This document shows positions 39,085 to 51,000 of a DNA stretch of 64,000 bases, in pieces (the stretch's first letter is position 1; every line of letters starts with the position of its first letter). Below the pieces are notes generated by a model that did not search any database, was not told the origin of the DNA, and worked only from the letters and a program-made list of their open reading frames with translations. Source of the DNA: Anodontia alba (taxonomy: Eukaryota > Mollusca > Bivalvia > Lucinida > Lucinidae); contig OZ024828.1 of NCBI GenBank assembly GCA_964016985.1, positions 86,630,308 to 86,694,307 of the forward strand. The letters run 5' to 3'. Made by a program: the position numbers and the translations under genes.

Positions 39085-39510
39085 CGGGTTCACTGCTCCA
39101 GTGGGAAACTTGGCAGATCCGCAATGTCAAGCGGCAAGACACTGTCACCACCAGATCCAATGAGCTACTTGCACGGCTTGGCATTGAGGATCTGGACCTC
39201 ATTCTGAAGGAGAGGCTTTACTGGTATGAACATGTGGAATGCTCCAATGGTGCAGTCAAGACAGCCTTTGACATACAGGTCAATAGAAAGCGTGGGCCTG
39301 GGAGGCCAGAGATGACATGGAAGCAGCTGACAGAGAGATTGCAGAGAGTGGAAGCTCTCGGCTATCGACCCTCATGATAGACATACCTGGATATCTGGCA
39401 CGAGATCTGCCATGTGTGCAGCAAGCCAGCCACCTGTAAGGGGGCCCACTGATGTGCATGTTGCCCCTGTACCTGCATGTTAATAAAAAATCTGATGATG
39501 ATGATGAAGG
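39085..39510 (+). pseudogene. LINE (non-LTR retrotransposon) 3' end
   Basis: Encodes the C-terminal tail of a LINE polyprotein. One frame reads RLGIEDLDLILKERLYWYEH and GPGRPEMTWKQLTER; after a shift near 39332 a second frame continues DCREWKLSAIDPHDRHTW and ends APVPAC at TAA 39481-39483. The 3' tail is a TGATGATGATGA repeat. It is 5' truncated and frameshifted; clade not assigned. Confidence 0.82.
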
Positions 39511-40496
39511 ATTTTAGCTACTTTTGATCTACAAGTCACCCCGATGCGTCCTACTAAGTTTTTGAGTCAATTGGTCTTTTGGTTCAGGAGAAGAAGTGAA
39601 AAATAGATTTTCAAGATGGCCACCGTGGCGGCCATCTTGGATTTCCGATCAAAAAGATTTGATCAACAAGTCACCCTAATGCTTCCTACCAAGTTTCAAG
39701 TCAATTGGCCTATTGGCTCAGGAAAAGAAGCGAAAAATAGATTTTCAAGATGGCCATCTTGGATTTCCGATCGGAACAATTTTAGCTATTTTTTATCTAC
39801 AAGTCACCCGATGCTTCCTACCAAGTTTCAAGTCAACTGGCCTTTCAGTTCAGGAGAAGTGGAAAAAAGATTTTCAAGATGGCGGCCACGGCGACCATCT
39901 TGGATTTCCAATCAGAATGATTTTACCTATTTTTGATCTACAAGTCACCAAGATGCTTTCTACCAAGTTTCAACTTAATTAGCCTTCTAGTTCTGGTGAA
40001 AAAGCGAAAAATACATTTTCAAGCTGGGGTCACAGTGGCCATCTTCCATTTATAATTGGAACGATTTTAGCTAATTTTATGCACCCCACCCCCCCCCCAC
40101 CCCGCATCAGATGATGCCGGGGGCATATAGTTTTTCGGTTTTCCATATGTGTGCACCTGGGTATGTGCGTACGAATGTATGTCTTTCTGTACAAATGTGT
40201 GCACGTACATACGTACGTACATGATCCTGTTAGACTCAGGTTAAGGCATTTGTACCAGGTAGAATTTTTGCAGTTTTATAGTCAGGTACCCCATAGCGGG
40301 GGCATCCGTGTACTGTGGACACATTTCTAGTTGATCTACAAGTCACCCCGATGCTTCCTACCCAGTTTCGAGTCAACTGGTCCACGGCTGTAGGAGGAGT
40401 AGGCTTTTAAAGCAATTGTTGACACGGCATGACGGACGACTGACATTGACCTATCACAATAGCTCACTATGAGAACTTTGTGCTCAGGTGAGCTAA
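39510..40496 (+). repeat. Tandem-array cassette H2 (core 1), with insertion
   Basis: About four core 1 units with CTTGGATTTCCGATC and TTTTGATCTACAAGTCACC. A foreign block at about 40080-40332 (C-rich start, ACGTACGTACATGATCC) interrupts a unit. Right terminus TTTGTGCTCAGGTGAGCTAA. Confidence 0.82.
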
Positions 40497-40499
40497 TGA

Positions 40500-40620
<121 letters not shown>

Positions 40621-40754
40621 CAATTATTTTTTCAAAGACAATGAGGCTTGACATTTCATGAAAAAAAAAAAAACCCAGAATTCCACGGAAGGCAGCGTCG
40701 CACCTGCTGGGGCAAAAGTCACAGGACGTGGTTATTAAATAAATTTATTTCATT

Positions 40755-41046
40755 CTTGATTGATTGTGTTGGGGTTTAACGACACGTCAACCCTTGAGGG
40801 TCATTTTGTGTCGTCTCCCAGAGAAAGGGAGAAAAGAGATAGAAGAGAGTAGAGGAGATGAAAGAGAGGGATAGGGAAGAAAGAGGAACAGGAATGAAAG
40901 TGAAGAAACAGAAGAAATAAAAACATTCCCCTTCTACCCTTACCCACTACAAGGATAGCAGGCCTTGCCCAACTGTAAGCCAATATCAGTTGGACGCCCC
41001 AGTGATGTAAGATACACAGCACCTTCGCACCACCCGACCACCCCCT
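40755..41046 (-). repeat. SINE-like family 3, copy 1
   Basis: Plus strand starts GTGTTGGGGTTTAACGACAC, with TCATTTTGTGTCGTCTCCCA, a purine-rich middle, and GCCTTGCCCAACTGTAAGCC. Copy at 55576-55850. The GTTAAACCCC-type end resembles SINE tails. Confidence 0.7.
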
Positions 41047-41049
41047 TAT

Positions 41050-42880
41050 TTCATTCTTAGCAGTGCTTAGTTGGAAAAGTGACAAAAATTAAAGACAAGG
41101 ATTATATGAATATAGGAATTTCATTGAAAGCATATGAATTTTCTCATATGATGCATGAGAAATTGGGCTCAAAAAGTACCCAAAGTCAGTACACTTGCAT
41201 ACAATCTGAGGTTCAGAAAATGACAAAGTTAAAGTGGAAAAAGTGACAAAAATAAATTTAAAAATCATATCCAAACCACGTGCACTTCTGCAGACACGGG
41301 AGAAAACATGTGCAAAGTTTCAAAAAGACCGGTTTAAAATTGTATGAAAAGTTGCAATCACAAGGTACCCACTGTCTATACATCTGAGGTCAGAAAATGA
41401 CAAAGTTCAAAAAGTACAAAAAAGTGACAAAAAATAAGGCAAGGATTGTATGAAAAGCACATGCACATCTTCAGACTATGGAGAAAACATGTGCAAAGTT
41501 GCAAAAAGATTAGTATAAAATTGTATGAGGAGTTGTGCTCACGAGGTAGCCCCTGTCTATATACTGAGGGTGAAAAATGACTAAGTTCACAATGTGGAAA
41601 AAAGTAAAAAAAAAATAATTTAACAATTACATCCAAACCACATGCACATCCTCATACCATGAAGAAAACATATGCAAAGTTTCAAAACAATTGGTACAAA
41701 ACTGTAAGAGGAGTTGCGCTCACAAATTGCTGTCTATATACTGAGGTTGAAAAATGACTAAGGTCACAATGTGGAAAAAAGTGACAAAAAATGTTCTAAC
41801 AATTATACCCAAACCACATGCACATCCTCATACCATGAAGAAAACATATGCAAAGTTTCAAAACAATTGGTACAAAACTGTAAGAGGAGTTGCGCTCACA
41901 AATTGCTGTCTATATACTAGGGTTGAAAAATGACTAAGGTCACAATGTGGAAAAAAGTGACAAAAAATGTTCTAACAATTATACCCAAACCATATGTACA
42001 TCCTCATACGATGAAGAAAACATATGCAAAGTTTCAAAACAATCGGTACAAAACTGTAAGAGGAGTTGTGCTCACAAGAGGTACCCACTGTCTATATACT
42101 GAGGGTGAAAAATGACTAAGTTCACAATGTGGAAAAAGTGACAAAAATGTTCTAACAATTATACCCAAATCACATGCACATCTTCATACCATGAAGAAAA
42201 CACATGTAAAGTTTCAAAACAATCAGTATAAAACTGTAAGAGGAGTTGCGCTCACATGCAGGTACCCGCTGTCTATATATTGAGGTGAAAAAATGACTAA
42301 GTTCACAATGTGGAAAAAATGACAAAAAACAATCTAACAATTATACCCAAATCACATGCACATCTTCATACCATGAAGAAAACACATGCAAAGTTTCAAA
42401 ACAATCAGTATAAAACTGTAAGAGGAGTTGCGCTCACATGCAGGTACCCGCTGTCTATATATTGAGGTGAAAAAATGACTAAGTTCACAATGTGGAAAAA
42501 ATGACAAAAAACAATCTAACAATTATACCCAAATCACACGCACATCTTCATACCATGAAGAAAACACATGCAAAGTTTCAAAACAATCAGTATAAAACTG
42601 TAAGAGGAGTTGCGCTCACATGCAGGTACCCGCTGTCTATATATTGAGGTGAAAAAATGACTAAGTTCACAATGTGGAAAAAATGACAAAAAATAATCTA
42701 ACAATTATATCCAAACCACATGCACATCTTCATATCATGTAGAAAACATATGCAAAGTTTCAAAATGATCGGTACAAAACTGTAGGAGTTGCGCTCACAA
42801 GACATCCAGGGTAAATGTTGACGGAAAGACGAACAGATGGATGGAAACTTACACGCCTAAGTCGCCCATGCTAAAGCAGG
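41050..42880 (+). repeat. Tandem array of about 180-bp units (class C)
   Basis: About ten units, spacing 176-182 bp, with CTGTCTATATACTGAGG, AATGACTAAGTTCACAATG, CATGCACATCCTCATACCA and GTAAGAGGAGTTGCGCTCAC. The right end has GACGAACAGATGGATGG and a closing hairpin GTCGCCCATGCTAAAGCAGG then TGCGAC. Confidence 0.92.
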
Positions 42881-42884
42881 TGCG

Positions 42885-43130
42885 ACAAAAATACTATGAT
42901 GCATGCTACAATTTTGAGTGGTGCATCAAGGGTTAAAGTAATATGAACAACCACTCTAGCATAACTGTTCAAAATCCAAACAGAATTTCAAAATTCAAAC
43001 AGAATTTTATTTCTAACATTTCATAACTTATTTCTACTTCGTCAGTGCTTTTTTGAAAGAGTTGCCTCCCTTGAAAATGTATCCATTCCCTTAACTCTGG
43101 TCCTGCTGAACCCGGATATGACCTGCCTTT
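42885..43130. other. Intergenic sequence with a truncated TTAA-type start
   Basis: Mostly unassigned. From 43093 TAACTCTGGTCCTGCTGAACC begins a hairpin element that is cut off by the GT run. Confidence 0.5.
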
Positions 43131-43134
43131 ACAA

Positions 43135-43223
<89 letters not shown>
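43135..43223. repeat. GT microsatellite
   Basis: About 43 uninterrupted GT units. Confidence 0.97.
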
Positions 43224-43224
<1 letters not shown>

Positions 43225-43474
43225 CACATTAACCTTTGAAAATTTGAGTAACTAACTTATTATTCCAAGACTATTACTGCAGTTCAAACTGAAAAGCTAC
43301 ACTTTTTGCAAGCTGATTATTTTTGTCATTTGGGCCATAGATCTCAAACATGAAATTAAATAGTCAGTGCACTGCCAAGGATGCATTTTCTGTCCACCGG
43401 TACATAAAATTTCAAAATTTCAAAATGTTCCAGCACATTCAGATTGATGGGGCACCAAAGTTCTACTGTTTTAC

Positions 43475-43592
43475 TGTATGCCTCGTAGGCTGGGGTACAT
43501 AATGAGTACAACAACATGTTTTCGTGGTGAAATCAGAAAAATATCAACAATTTTTGGTAAAAAAAAAAAGCACCTTATCTGGGGCTATGTAT
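43475..43592. repeat. Partial TACTCATTAGAAGCACC-type element
   Basis: AATGAGTACAACAACATGTT, TGGTGAAATCAGAAAAATAT and GCACCTTATCTGGGGCTATG, one arm only. Confidence 0.6.
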
Positions 43593-43739
43593 GTGCTGCC
43601 CCATAGTATATTGGAACTCCCTATGTAAAATTTTGGTTTCCTATTGTAGGTTTTAAGGCCATTGGATACACTTCCATGGGAAATAACTCTTGACATGGAA
43701 ATCTTTGCTTCCCTCTCATTAGGGGCTACTCTTGAAGGA

Positions 43740-44010
43740 CAGAATTTCTGCCTCTCTATTTCTGAATGGTTTCAAATACTACGGAGGTGAATTTCTGTCT
43801 GTCACTTCTGCGAACAGCAACAAAATCTTTCTGGTGTATGGTAAATGTCCTAAAATTTTGTATGTCAAGGTTTCGGCAATAATGGCATATGCAAACAGTG
43901 CACACCCAGATCAGAAGGAGCAGTCTTGAAGGAGCAGTCTAATTAGGGTCTACACTGTTTGCCATTTCATTAAGTATTTTAAGAGACAAATGCATTAAAG
44001 CAAAATTTAG
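43740..44010. repeat. TGTCCTAAAATTT element with hairpin
   Basis: GGTAAATGTCCTAAAATTTTG, hairpin 43891-43963, then CATTAAGTATTTTAAGAGAC. The same arrangement recurs at 53555-53800. Confidence 0.75.
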
Positions 44011-44029
44011 TCCAAAAAATTAAAATGTG

Positions 44030-44275
44030 AAACAATAATGCACCGCCACTTTTATACTGCTGGGAGAAAACTCCGATGAAATTTGCCCATTAGCAATCCC
44101 AAACCAGATGTCCACAATATCAATGCACATTCCAAGTTTGGTAAAAATCCATTCATATTTACTTATTATCATCCAGAAACGAAAATACGGATGGACGGAT
44201 GACAGACAGATACACAGACGGACTCCAACATGATACCATAATACGCTGCCACTGTTGTGTGGTGGGGTTTAGAAT
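44030..44275 (+). repeat. Single-unit class B element (core 6)
   Basis: Left end AATGCACCGCCACTTTT, one unit with TTTGCCCATTAGCAATCCC, then GGATGGACGGATGACAGAC and a right end GCCACTGTTGTGTGGTGGGG. Multi-unit relative at 56165-57188. Confidence 0.78.
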
Positions 44276-44494
44276 ATATGGAATTAATTTTAGGACATTT
44301 ACTGAACTATTGAAGGAAAGAATAAGCTCTGTCTCCAATTCTGGAAGGTTTCTAATACATATACTATTGAGGTGAATTTCTCTCTGTCACCTTTGCAAAT
44401 AGCAACAAAATCTTTCTGGTTATCCATTCACCTAAAACTGCATCTGAGGATGGCAATCTCTTTTGACAAAGTCTGCCTGACTTAGTCCCAGAAA

Positions 44495-44668
44495 AGAGAC
44501 GTATCCACAAAATATTTTTTCATATTTCTCCACGAAAACATGTTGTGGGTATTCATTAGAAGCCTCAGTAAGGTGCTTCTAATGAGCACCACAACATATG
44601 TTTTTGAGGAGAAATAAGAAAAATATCAGTACTTTTCAGTTGTAAAAACCACCTTATCTGCAGCTATG
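44495..44668. repeat. Palindromic element (TACTCATTAGAAGCACC type)
   Basis: Both arms present: GTTGTGGGTATTCATTAGAA and TTCTAATGAGCACCACAAC. It follows the NSMCE3 stop codon and may be within its 3' UTR. Confidence 0.8.
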
Positions 44669-44750
44669 CCTGTTTTGCAAGATTCCTTTTTTCCTGATTC
44701 AACTCAGAACTTCAGAAATATAAAGTTTCACTGCCATCTCCTTCAGGGTG

Positions 44751-45050
44751 TCATTTTCTAGAATAGAGGGTCTGTGCATTTGATTTTGACTGAGTTCCTG
44801 ATCTGGACTGTGATGCCGGGATCCCTGACCTGGCTTGTGATGCCTGGATTCCTGATCTGGCCTGTGATGCTTGGATCCCTGACCTTCCCTGTGATGCTTG
44901 GATTCCCTGTCTGGATTGTAACACTGATCTGCCCTGAGATGGTTGGGGCTGTGTTGAAGTGGATGGCTGTTGACTGTCAGGAATGCCTGTTTCAGATCTC
45001 TGAATATCCTGCCACTGGGAGGTCCACAGCTGTGGCTCTATGCCATATAT
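44751..45050 (-). CDS. NSMCE3: NSMCE3 last exon with Ser/Gln repeat tail
   Basis: Acceptor ACATTACAG, phase 0. Encodes IYGIEPQLWTSQWQDIQ, completing the domain, then a tail of 9-residue repeats of the GRSGIQASQ / ARSGIQASQ type (27 bp per unit, about four) and stop at 44751. A long second frame overlaps but fails at an early TAG and does not continue exon D. Confidence 0.88.
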   Translation of the reverse strand: MYGIEPQLWTSQWQDIQRSETGIPDSQQPSTSTQPQPSQGRSVLQSRQGIQASQGRSGIQASQARSGIQASQARSGIPASQSRSGTQSKSNAQTLYSRK

Positions 45051-48000
45051 CTGTAATGTACATATCAATTTGGTCAAATAAAAACATAGCTCTAAATAAG
45101 ATGGGTTTTAAGAGATCACCTGTCTGCACTGTTAACCCAATTATGCCTAGTGGACTCTTCTGTTATAACCGTTTGGACCCATCTATTTCCAATAGCAGTT
45201 TGTGTTGAGGTTTTACGGCCAAGTCAACCCAATGGGGTCATGTCGAGCGTGGTCAATTTACCTGACCACACGTTTACTGGGCAGACTTAGTCCTCTAAGC
45301 AGTTAACCAGTATTGTGCACATTCTTTCGCCAGAAACTGACAACTGCCATTCTTGAGACTCTCGTTATCTCGAATTCCAAGGGACTCACTGAAATACTTC
45401 GAGATATCTGTACCTCAACATATCAGAGTTGAGAGAGTGAGGAAAACAATAAATTGAACAACCACATTTAACAAATGAATATGTAATTTGACTCCTGAAG
45501 TTAAATATATACATATAAAATAATGTGGAAAAGAGGAGAAATTGCCCCTTAGGAGCAATTTCTCCTCTTTCCCACATTATTTTGTTACCTGTTGTTATAG
45601 TTTCATGTTAAAACAGGGACCAGATTTTCTCGAGATAAGCGGTAATCCGAAATAAGCGAGTTCGAGATAACAAGGTTCAACTGTATTTCCACAATCCTGA
45701 CTGACTGATCACAGACTTCTTTTTCCAAGGGAACAGCAAAATCACTTATCGGATTGCATGGACGTGCAATTTAATCTCGTCCTTTTCTATCGACATTCAG
45801 AATTTTTTGTGTGATACATACCAGGTAGTCAAATGGACTACTTATTCAAGTACCATATTTACCATAAGTACTCCGACAGACAGGCCTAAGCAAACAGTGT
45901 AGACCCAGACAAGACTCTGCAGAATGCAGCATCTCATCAGGGTCTACACTGTTTGCCACTCATCCAGCAATTTTTTTAACACATCGGATAGTAAATTGTA
46001 CTTGTTCAAATTTTAGATTAAGTATGGTAAGGAGTTTAGGTGTCTGAATACTAAGGGTAAATACGGTATTAAAAACGGATACGTGGCAAGGAGTTATGGA
46101 CCATGTTTACCGTATTTACCCTGTACTGGGCACCGAGTACTTATCAACTAACCATACTTGTCCTAAAATTTGAAATGGTCCATTCTACTACCTCTTGATG
46201 TGTCCAAAATACTGCTGTGTGTACGGCAAACAGTGTAGGCCCTGATCAGATGTCAAGTTCTGCGGCATCTGATCTGGGTATACACTGTTTGCAAAGGCCT
46301 ATCTGTCCCAATACGCAGGGTTATTTGGGTAATTTTTATTATTTTATTCATCCAAAAATTATTGATATCTTTTTATTTCTCCATGAAAGTATATTTTGTG
46401 GTACTCAGAAGCCCCTCTGTGAGGTGCCTTTAACCCTTAAAATGCCAAGAAAACCTGCATCTGAAAATGTCGTCTGCTGAATATTCTTGCATACTTTTCA
46501 AATCTATTTTTGCATACAGGCAAACAGGAGCAGTCTGATATCTGGATCCACACTGTTTGCAAAAATGACTTTTAAAATCACAAGCAGATGACAAAGCAGA
46601 CGACAATTGTTGTGACAGGCAGTTTAAGGGTTAATGAGTACCCTTAACATGTTTTTGTGGAGAAACAAGAAAAATATTTACTTGATACCCCTTCATATCT
46701 GGAGCTATGATAAGCATACCTTGGACACAAAATCCAGAACCTTACTCTTGGAAGTCTCTTGTTTTGCTCTCTGTCCCCACCTGAACTCCGTCACTGGTGG
46801 GTCCATGTTAGGTTGTTTTGTGACTTCAAGGTATCCCTGTCTTGCAAATTCTTGTGTCAACACCTTCTTTATGTCACCAAATACTTCATGGGTAATGCTA
46901 GAACATAGAAGCTGGCCATTGGAAAAGCAGTAAAATTAACAGGGCTCTAGATATTGTACCCGAAGCACATGGACAGACAAGCCTGCGCAAACAGTGAAGA
47001 CTGACCACATACCTCAGAATGCAGTATCTAAACACGGTCTACATCCAGCAGTTTTTAGATACATGATCAGTAGTAAAATGGACTTGTTCAACTTTAAGGA
47101 CAAATATGATGAATACAGTATATACTTTAAACATCTGGGCCCAGTTGTTCAAAGCTAACGATGTCGTTAGTTAACGATTCATTAAAATTTACATCAAGTG
47201 ATATGCAAATATGCTGAAATTTTTTGCTGAAAAAATGTGAGTAGCTTTTGCAGTGCAAAAGCTACTCACATTTTTTCAGCAAAAAATATCAGAATATTAT
47301 ATATTGAATCCGCTAAAACAGTTAACGAAATGATCCTTAAAGAGCTCGTTAAGCTAATGACGCTTTGAACAACTGGGCCCTGCTGTTCAAAACTTAAAGA
47401 AGATGTTAGCCAATGTGAAGTTAAAATTTCTATTTTGAAATATGGCAAATAAATTGACATTTTTTGCAGCAAAAATTGCAATGTATTTGAAAATATCTTA
47501 GCTACAACAGTTAATGAGTTTGTCATTAACAAGGTCATTAAGCTAACAATGCTTTCAACAACTGGGCTCTGGGTGATCAAGATCATTAAGTTTGTTTCTG
47601 TTGAGTTATGGCCCAGTCATCCCAATGGGGTCATGTGAGCGCAGTCAGTTTACCTAACCACACTTTTACTGGGCAGGCTTAGTCCTCTAAGCAGTAAACC
47701 AGCATTGTGCGCATTCTTTCGCCAGAAACAGACAACTGCCTTTCTTGAATCAGCGGAAGGGAGAGAATGACCCTAGAAAGTATTTCATGATCAATCTCCA
47801 TGAAAGAATGTTGCAGATCCAGAGGGGGTCAAACCCGCAACCTCCTGATCACCAGTCAGATTAAGTTAACACAGTCCCAGGCCTCCTAGTGGCCCACTTT
47901 GAAAATATAGGTTTTTATGTAGGTTCTTCTTACTCAAAATATAGGTTATTTACAGGTTTTTCAATAAAAAATATAGGTTAAAAAAAGGTTCTTCCAAACT

Positions 48001-51000
48001 CACATAGAGATTTAAAACTGAAGAAAAAATATTTGATGAATTTTTGCACCACAATTATTCAGATAAAGTTGATCTGAATTTTACATAGTCCGAGCGAGCG
48101 AAGCGAGCAAGGAAAAAAATATGATTTCTTGACAGTTTTCATCACTTTTTTGGGACTAAAAAGTAAAAATAGTAGGGCATTTTGAAGAAAAGTTAGGGTT
48201 GAGTCGCGAGAAGGTTCAAAAAGTGAAAAATATAGGTTTTTTCATGAAAATACAGGCTTTTTATAGGTTTTATGAACAAAATAAAGGTTTTATAGGTTTG
48301 ACACAAAATTATAGGTTATTATAGGTTTTATAGGTTTCGCTAGGAGGCCTGCAGTCCTTTAAAAGTTTTACACAAAGTTTCTATATCACCTAATATTTTT
48401 TATGAAACAAAAGGTCTAAGATGGCTCTAAATTGCTCAAATGAAATTTGCGGTCTCATTTTAGTTAAGACTATTACCGATAATGGGACTCAGGCTGAGGT
48501 CGAAGCTGCAGCTTTTCTTTTATTGGGCCCAGTGACTTAGTTTTTGAGCCCAAGTGACCCAGTTTCGAATCGACCAAAAGAACATCAAGACAAATATTTT
48601 GAGTATGATTCATGATGATTACTTCAATAAAGTAACCTCTAGTGTGTTAATAAGGTTTTCCTTTTATATGGCCCAGTGACCTAGTTTTTGACCCCAAGTG
48701 AACCAGTTTCGAATCAACCTAAAGAACATCAGGACGAATATTTTGAGCATGATTCATGATGATTACTTCAAAAATGTGACCTCTGGAGTGTTAACAAGGT
48801 TTTCCTTTGATTTGGTCTAGTGATCTAGCTTTTTTTAACCAAAGTGACCCAGATTCATACTTGACCTAGAAATCAACACATACATTTTGAGAAAGATTTA
48901 TGATGGTTACTTCAAAAATGTGAACTCTAGAGTGTTAAAAAGATTTTCCTTGATTTGACCTGGTTACCTAGTTTTGACCCCAAGTGACCCCGTTTCGAAC
49001 TTAACCTAGACTTCATAGGGCAAACATTCTGAGCAAGTTTCATTAAGATTGGGTCAAAACTGTGACCTCTAGAGTGTTTACAAACTAACTGTTGACAACA
49101 GATGACACACGAGGGACAGAGGGTGATCACAATAGCTGACCCTGAGCATTTGTTCAGGTGAGCTAATAATGGGATCTTGGGTTTCTTATGGAATTCACAG
49201 ATATATTGATGCATCCTGATAGTGCTATCGTGATAGTGTTTTCAACTGTTGGTAACTATCACGTCTAGTCTCTTAAACTATCGACAGTTGTGATAGTTTT
49301 TGTCCCTGCAGAGTTTCTCCTTCTGTAACATTTCATTACCATTCTGAAGCTTTTTTTTTGTCTAAATTAACATAGTTTGACAACAAAAAACAGGACTTCT
49401 GCTTTGCAAAAATGTTTGTTCAAATGATGGCAAAGCTGATGTTTGAGAGGGCCTTGATGTCAGGTATCTTTACAGGCAATCTGTTCTTTATAAAATCAAC
49501 AAAACTCATTAAAATACTAAGCGATTTGGAGATGGTGATAGTATCATGATATTAGACCCTTGATAGTGATAGTATCGTTATAGCGGGGATGTTCTCTGAT
49601 AGTTATAGTATCATGATAGTCATAATTTGGCATGTTGGTCAGCCCTAGATAGGACTAAGCAAATGGTGCAAACCCAGATTAGACACTGGCGACTGCAGAA
49701 CATGGCTTCTAATTGGCGTCTACACTGTTTGCCTCTAATTCACCAGGTTTTAGACAAACAAACAGGAGGTTATCTCAAAATCCAAGGCACTCTCTGAAAT
49801 ACTTTGAGACATCCATACATCGACATATCAGAACTGTGGCAAAAAAATAAAAATGAACAACCAAATTTCACAAATGAATATGTAATTTGACTCTTGTCAG
49901 AGATATATTGAAAATAATGTGGAAAAGAGGAGAAATTGCTCCTTAGGAGAAATTTCTTCTTTTTTCCACAATATTTTGTTACCTGTTGTAAATTTTCATG
50001 CTAAAACAGGCACCAGATTTTCAGTTCAAGATAAGTGGTTATTCGAGATAAGTGGTCGAGATAACGAGAGTAGACTGTACTAAAATAGACAATCAACTTA
50101 CTCAGGATTGATTCCTAGCTTCTTGAGAGAATTGTACAGCTGAGCTGAAATATGATATGAGGAACAACATAAAAATGGCACCAGGTCATAGCTACAGATA
50201 AGAGGGGGTATCCACATAATATTTTTCTTATTTCTCTATGAAAACATATGTTGTGGGTACTCATTAGAAGTGCCTCAGTGGGGCGCTTTTAATGAGTACC
50301 CACAACATATGTTTTTGTGGAGAAATAAGAAAGATATCAGCATTTTTCAGATAAAAATAAAACTGCAAGCCATGCACCATGTCCCGCCACACAGGGACAT
50401 ATTCTCTATGCACTTCTGTAGTATAAGGGCTGAAAACAATCTAAGTTAAACATGAAGAGAAGCAATAAACAGTTATTTCATAACTCAAAAAACAAAACAA
50501 AAAAACAAAACAAAAAAAAAAACAAGAGGCCCACGGGCCACTCACCTGAGTGACATAGCCACTGCAGATATGCAGATGTCATGCAACATTTTTCCAATCC
50601 TATCATCGCAACTAATGAAAAGATCATCATTTAAGTAGTTCTTTATTTTGAAGAAGAAGATATATGGCATGCCAGTCAATTGAGCGTGATCATTTGAACA
50701 TACTCTAAATGGCAGCCAGCTTGGATTTACGATCGGCACGATTTTAGCTATTTTTGATCTACGAGTCACCCCAATGCTTCCTACCAAGTTTCGAGTCAAC
50801 TGGCCTTTCAGTTCAGGAGAAGAGGCGAAAAATAGATTTTCAAGATGGCTGCCATGGCGGCCATCTTGGATATCCGACTGGCACGATTTTAGCTATTTTT
50901 GATCTACAAGTCATCCCAATGTCTCCTACCAAGTTTGGAGTGAATTGGCCTTTCGGTGCAGGAGAAGAAGCTAAATATAGATTTTCAAGATGGCGGCCAC

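Noticed and set aside
39616..39982. Overlapping plus-strand ORFs with FQDGHLGFPIG-type repeats
   Set aside because: Translations of core 1 tandem units; the same phrases appear in every array of this core.
42969..43229. Minus-strand ORF with Thr-His run
   Set aside because: Translation of the GT microsatellite.
44751..45040. Alternative frame in the NSMCE3 last exon ending AVKLYISEVLS
   Set aside because: It meets a TAG just after the acceptor and does not continue exon D, whereas the chosen frame continues the MAGE domain in phase.
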